From Anaerolineales bacterium UBA5797 (GTDB lineage Bacteria > Chloroflexota > Anaerolineae > Anaerolineales > Villigracilaceae): 64,000 nt of DNA. Shown in pieces: positions 60,754 through 64,000 of the stretch (its first letter is position 1; the number at the start of each line of letters is the position of its first letter). The notes under the pieces are model-generated. The model ran no database searches. It was not told the origin of the DNA and worked only from the letters and a program-made list of their open reading frames with translations. A program made the translations under genes and the position numbers. Where the stretch lies: NCBI GenBank assembly GCA_002418205.1, contig DIDP01000008.1:73934-137933 (forward strand), read 5' to 3'.

Positions 60754-61647
60754 ATGGAAAGACCATTTGCACTGATCGTCGAAGATGACCGCGACATCGT
60801 CGCCCTGTTCCGTCATGTCCTGGACCTGGCAGGCTATCAGACGGAGATCGTTCTGCACGGCAAAGCGGCGGTGGAGTACCTTGCCACCACCACGCCGGAT
60901 ATCGTCCTGCTGGATTTGAACCTGCCGGGCGTTTCAGGGGGCGAGATTCTCAGGATGATGAGAGCCGACGAACGGCTGAAGAGCGTCCCTGTGGTTGTGA
61001 TCACGGCGCATGTAAATCTGGTCGAGACGCTGACCGAAAAGCCGCAACTCGTCCTGATCAAACCGGTCAATATCGAACAGATGACCAACCTCATCCAGCG
61101 GATCTGCCCTGCCGAGAAAGCCGTGGAAAGCCTACCCTGGGACCTGCTGACCGGGGTCTACAGCCGCTCGTTCTTTATGGCACGCCTCAACTATGCGCTG
61201 GAACGCGCCAAGCAGCTCCCCCAGAACAAATTCGCGGTCCTTTACCTCGACCTCGGACAATCCGTCAAACTCGAGTTCCTGTTCGGCAGCGAGTACAACA
61301 AACGGGTCCTGAAAGATGCGGCGGGATTGTTGAAGACGATCCTGCGTCCCACCGATACCATCGCGCGGATCGGCGAAGGCGTCTTCGCCATCCTGATCGA
61401 GGATATCAGCAACCCCGATGCGCCGATCATGATCGCATCCCGCATTCAGGGAAAGATCAGAAAATATCTCGCGAGAAAAGAGAACGAGTTGCAGGTGCGG
61501 GCGAACGTGGGGGTCGCGTTGTGCGGCGGGGAATACGACACGATCGACGACATCCTGCGCGCCGCAGACGATGCCCTGTCGCTGGCAAAATCGGACCGCA
61601 GGAAGATGCTGCAGCTTCTGCGCGAGCAATCCATGAACGTTGTTTGA
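60754..61647 (+). CDS. Response regulator with degenerate GGDEF domain
   Basis: A 297-residue protein. The receiver domain (1-115) has the acidic pair EDD, the phospho-Asp in VLLDLNLPG and Lys in LIKPVN. The C-terminal half follows the diguanylate cyclase fold (LLTGVYSRSFFMARL ... DTIARIGEGVFAIL), but the GG[D/E]EF signature reads GEGVF and the metal Asp loop is altered, so it should not make c-di-GMP. It may bind GTP or c-di-GMP as a sensor. It diverges from the hybrid kinase gene. Confidence 0.82.
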   Translation: MERPFALIVEDDRDIVALFRHVLDLAGYQTEIVLHGKAAVEYLATTTPDIVLLDLNLPGVSGGEILRMMRADERLKSVPVVVITAHVNLVETLTEKPQLVLIKPVNIEQMTNLIQRICPAEKAVESLPWDLLTGVYSRSFFMARLNYALERAKQLPQNKFAVLYLDLGQSVKLEFLFGSEYNKRVLKDAAGLLKTILRPTDTIARIGEGVFAILIEDISNPDAPIMIASRIQGKIRKYLARKENELQVRANVGVALCGGEYDTIDDILRAADDALSLAKSDRRKMLQLLREQSMNVV

Positions 61648-61673
61648 AGGATGTGTGGGTTGACCAATGACAG

Positions 61674-61695
61674 GCGGAGACCGATCGGTCTCCGC
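61674..61695. terminator. Hairpin between convergent genes
   Basis: The perfect 9-bp stem GCGGAGACC/GGTCTCCGC with a GATC loop touches the stop of the zinc-ribbon gene. There is no T-run on the plus strand. Confidence 0.6.
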
Positions 61696-62099
61696 TAACT
61701 GTTTTCCCGTTCCCAACGCCGGATCGCGTTTTGGATGCAGACCAAACGCGTCGCACCGGGGGACAACTGTTTCTCATATTCGATCAGCCTCTCCGCCACT
61801 GACCGGTCTCCGCCCGCCTTCTTGAGCAGATCATCGAACAACGCCGCCTCCCGTAACGCGCCGGTGAACAACTCTTCGGCAACGTGCGGCTCTCCGCGCA
61901 ACTTCCGCATCACGGATTCAACCCACAGCGCCAATTTACTCTTCGGTCGAAATGCGGGATGTTCCTCCTCCGCCTCGCCCGGTTCGATCAAATACACGCT
62001 GCAATTGGGGCAACGCACCAGATCATGGTAGATGTACGCGCCGCAATTGCCGCATTCGATTTCATCGTCTTTGGGTGGGGGAGTGAGGCTGGTGGGCAT
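61695..62099 (-). CDS. Zinc-ribbon protein of unknown function
   Basis: A 134-residue protein. The N-terminal zinc ribbon has CGNC and CPNC pairs (about residues 16-36); the rest is helical and charged (LALWVESVMRKLRG..., AERLIEYEKQLSPG, IRRWERE). The start at 62099 is chosen because the longer frame runs back into the DUF488 gene, but no clear ribosome site is seen. It follows the DUF488 gene by 22 bp and is probably cotranscribed. Confidence 0.6.
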   Translation of the reverse strand: MPTSLTPPPKDDEIECGNCGAYIYHDLVRCPNCSVYLIEPGEAEEEHPAFRPKSKLALWVESVMRKLRGEPHVAEELFTGALREAALFDDLLKKAGGDRSVAERLIEYEKQLSPGATRLVCIQNAIRRWERENS

Positions 62100-62121
62100 G
62101 AAAGGATCGTATCGCGTCGCA

Positions 62122-62475
62122 TCACTTCTGGATGCGTTCTTCCAAAAATGACTTGAGCGCCAGCGCGCTGTTGTGTTCTGTGTCACGGGCGCTGTAGGTC
62201 AAAGTCACATCGTTATCCCGGGCTGCCTCGAGGATGGGTTTCCAGGCGTCCGGGTTGGCTTCCAGTTCCGCCCGGTAACGCTGTTGGAACTCCCGCCATT
62301 TATCGATGTCGTGCGCATACCACTTCCGCAGGCTGGGGCTGGGAGCGACATCCTTCAGCCAGGCTTTGACCTTCAGTTTTTCCCTGGTCAACCCACGCGG
62401 CCACAGCCGTTCGACCAAAAAACGGATGCCATCATCGGCTTCCGGCTTTTCGTACACGCGTTTTATCTTTAACAT
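62122..62475 (-). CDS. DUF488 family protein
   Basis: A 117-residue DUF488 (YeaO-like) protein of usual length, with RVLxxRLWPRG-like motif (FLVERLWPRGLTREK), DVAPSPSLRKWYAHD and the C-terminal TLTYSARDTEHN. The family has no established activity. Between the GNAT and zinc-ribbon genes, all on the same strand. Confidence 0.85.
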   Translation of the reverse strand: MLKIKRVYEKPEADDGIRFLVERLWPRGLTREKLKVKAWLKDVAPSPSLRKWYAHDIDKWREFQQRYRAELEANPDAWKPILEAARDNDVTLTYSARDTEHNSALALKSFLEERIQK

Positions 62476-62501
62476 GATGTCTCTTTCTCTTGAATTAAAT
62501 T

Positions 62502-62972
62502 CTACACGCGTTTCACGAAGATCTTCAAATCATCGCCGGGTTTGTAGAAATCCTTGATCGTCGCCTCGTTGACATACCCCGTGCGGACGTAAAACTCCCG
62601 CGTCGATGCGTACTCCGCCGTCCCGGAAGTCTCCGCAATGAGCATTCGCCCGCCCAAGTCACGGACAGCCTCCTCACACGCAGTGACCAGCGCCCGCCCC
62701 ACTCCTTTGCGGCGGGCATTCGGGTCAACGGCGATCCAATACAGGTCATACACGCCCTCGGTCAGGTCACGATAGCCGAAGATGGCATACCCAAGGACTT
62801 GCTCTCCTTCCCGATATACAAGGAAGTTGTACCCATCGCCTTCCGTGCCATATTCGAGATATTCATCGAACATCACAGGGACAGAGTCGATCTCCTCCTG
62901 GCTGAATACCCCCGCCCGGGCTGTGATGTCCGTGATTTGTGCTTTGTCTGATAAGGATGCTGTGGAGATCAT
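62502..62972 (-). CDS. GNAT family N-acetyltransferase
   Basis: A 156-residue acetyltransferase. The acetyl-CoA binding motif A is visible as AVDPNARRKGVGRALVTACEE. The GYAIFGYRD strand and the final NEATIKDFYKPGDD are consistent with an amino-acid or small-amine acetyltransferase. The substrate is unknown. It is divergent from the ammonia-lyase gene, with 64 bp between them. Confidence 0.87.
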   Translation of the reverse strand: MISTASLSDKAQITDITARAGVFSQEEIDSVPVMFDEYLEYGTEGDGYNFLVYREGEQVLGYAIFGYRDLTEGVYDLYWIAVDPNARRKGVGRALVTACEEAVRDLGGRMLIAETSGTAEYASTREFYVRTGYVNEATIKDFYKPGDDLKIFVKRV

Positions 62973-63036
62973 GAATTATTCCTGGTGAAATTAAGTATTA
63001 CAATATTCTCAATTATCCCACATAGGAGCCATGCCC

Positions 63037-64000
63037 ATGACCATCACCCTGAACGGATCATCCCTCACGATAGAAAAACTTGTCGCGATTGCACGAGATA
63101 ATGAGAAAGTAGAACTTGCTCCCGAAGCCCTGGAGCGCATCAAAGTCTGCCGCGCCATGTTGGAGGAGAAACTTGCCAGGAAAGAAGTCATGTATGGCAC
63201 GAACACGGGCATTGGCGAGTTTTCGGAGACCATGCTCAACGATGAGCAGGTGAAGGAATTTCAGAAGTACCTCATCTACAACCATGCGGCGGGCATCGGT
63301 GACCCTGCGCCCATTGAATATGTCCGCGCGGCGCTGGCGGGACGCATCAATGTTCATGCGCATGGGAATTCTGGTTGCAGACCCGAGATCACACTGACAC
63401 TGGTGGAGATGCTGAACAAAGGCGTCACACCAGTTGTTTGTCAGAAGGGGTCGGTGGGCGCGAGCGGCGACCTCGCTCCGATGGCGCAAGCGGCGCTGTT
63501 ACTCATGGGGGAGGGAGAGGCTTTTTATAACGGCGAACGACTCGCAGGTCACGAAGCGATGCGGAGGGCAGGGATCGAAGTCCCAGGTTTACAAGCACGC
63601 GATGGTCTTGCCGCCATCAACGGCTCCAACCTCCTCACAGCCATGTCCGCCCTCCACATCTACGATATGGAACGTTTCCTCAAGCAGGCAGAGATCGCGG
63701 CGGCGATGTCCATTGAGGCGTTGCTCGGCAACATGAAACCGTACAACACCAAACTGCATGAACTGCGCGGCTTCAGTGGCGCGGTCATGTCTGCGAAAAA
63801 TATCATGAAGGTCATCGAAGGCTCCGACCTCACCACGGGCAAGATGAAAACCAAGGTGCAGGACGCTTATTCGATGCGTTCTACTCCGCAGGTCATCGGC
63901 GCAGCGCGGGATGCGATTGCGTATGCGCGTTCGCAAGTTGAAATTGAATTGAATGGCGTGGGGGATAACCCGATCTTTATTCCAGAAGATAAATTGACTC
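63037..64000 (+). CDS. hutH: Histidine ammonia-lyase family enzyme (partial, runs off right edge)
   Basis: The first 321 residues of an MIO-dependent aromatic amino acid lyase (full length about 510). The MIO-forming Ala-Ser-Gly is in GSVGASGDLAPMAQ. The active-site loop MYGTNTGIGEF and the selectivity residues before AAGIG (Asn-His) are closer to histidine than to tyrosine lyases (Ser-His in HutH; His-Leu in tyrosine lyase). It deaminates histidine to urocanate. ATG 63037 has AGGAG at an eight-base spacing; ATG 63031 is too close. No other hut gene is visible before the edge. Confidence 0.85.
   Translation, partial: MTITLNGSSLTIEKLVAIARDNEKVELAPEALERIKVCRAMLEEKLARKEVMYGTNTGIGEFSETMLNDEQVKEFQKYLIYNHAAGIGDPAPIEYVRAALAGRINVHAHGNSGCRPEITLTLVEMLNKGVTPVVCQKGSVGASGDLAPMAQAALLLMGEGEAFYNGERLAGHEAMRRAGIEVPGLQARDGLAAINGSNLLTAMSALHIYDMERFLKQAEIAAAMSIEALLGNMKPYNTKLHELRGFSGAVMSAKNIMKVIEGSDLTTGKMKTKVQDAYSMRSTPQVIGAARDAIAYARSQVEIELNGVGDNPIFIPEDKLT

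Overview
The window is about 64 kb of bacterial chromosome of moderately high GC. It has no rRNA, phage or CRISPR. Gene content (dispersed palindromic repeats, trehalose glycosyltransferring synthase, DUF151 nuclease next to dnaB, large membrane glycosyltransferases, PIG-L deacetylase, many Cys-lipoproteins) fits an anaerobic or facultative member of the Chloroflexota such as Anaerolineae. This placement is inference from family content, not a phylogeny.

Layout. 0-5.5 kb: a minus-strand replication operon (DUF151 nuclease, dnaB carrying a 429-residue intein, DnaD-domain protein, DnaC-like loader with two AAA+ modules). 5.5-6.5 kb: tRNA-Pro, a 42-codon membrane peptide and tRNA-Sec(UCA). 6.5-13.4 kb: plus-strand genes for an M50 protease, a sugar-binding lipoprotein, a zinc-ribbon membrane protein, and an acyltransferase/MFS/aldehyde dehydrogenase operon. 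14.3-14.5 kb: tRNA-Gly and tRNA-Ile2. 14.7-15.3 kb: an AhpD-like peroxidase whose CxxC motif reads C-R-Y-UGA. With a SECIS-like hairpin just downstream and tRNA-Sec 8 kb away, this is best read as a selenoprotein.

15.5-34 kb is one large carbohydrate region. On the minus strand it holds corrinoid protein, transaldolase-like aldolase, enzyme I, HPr, two galactitol-type PTS permeases (IIA, IIB, IIC each), a TPP-dependent dehydrogenase E1alpha/E1beta/E2, a SorC regulator, a NifS-like enzyme, an AraD-like protein, a UroD-family protein and a zinc dehydrogenase. Diverging from it are a KGPDC/HPS-family enzyme and a ribulose-phosphate 3-epimerase. Palindromes of the form TTCACA-NN-TGTGAA, in pairs exactly 20 bp apart, sit on recognisable sigma-70 promoters upstream of the UroD gene and in the divergent promoter, with a single copy at the HAD/VOC pair (36.7 kb). 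They look like one regulon. The proposed logic is PTS uptake, oxidation by the dehydrogenase, aldol or decarboxylation chemistry and epimerisation to pentose phosphates, with an unexplained corrinoid/UroD one-carbon component.

34-39 kb holds a DUF4097 lipoprotein, HAD phosphatase, VOC protein and a decayed IS4-type element. 39-44 kb holds two response-regulator proteins that both carry Ser at the phospho-acceptor position, a cupredoxin and an NRAMP-UspA fusion; a 20-bp palindrome recurs at 39.5 and 43.5 kb. 43.7-52.6 kb is central carbon and stress metabolism (TreT, transaldolase, OsmC, 2-oxoglutarate dehydrogenase E1 and E2, aconitase). 53-62 kb has a polyprenol-kinase-like protein, a deacetylase/glycosyltransferase/methyltransferase group, a large hybrid histidine kinase and a divergent response regulator with a degenerate GGDEF domain. 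The window ends inside a HutH-type ammonia-lyase.
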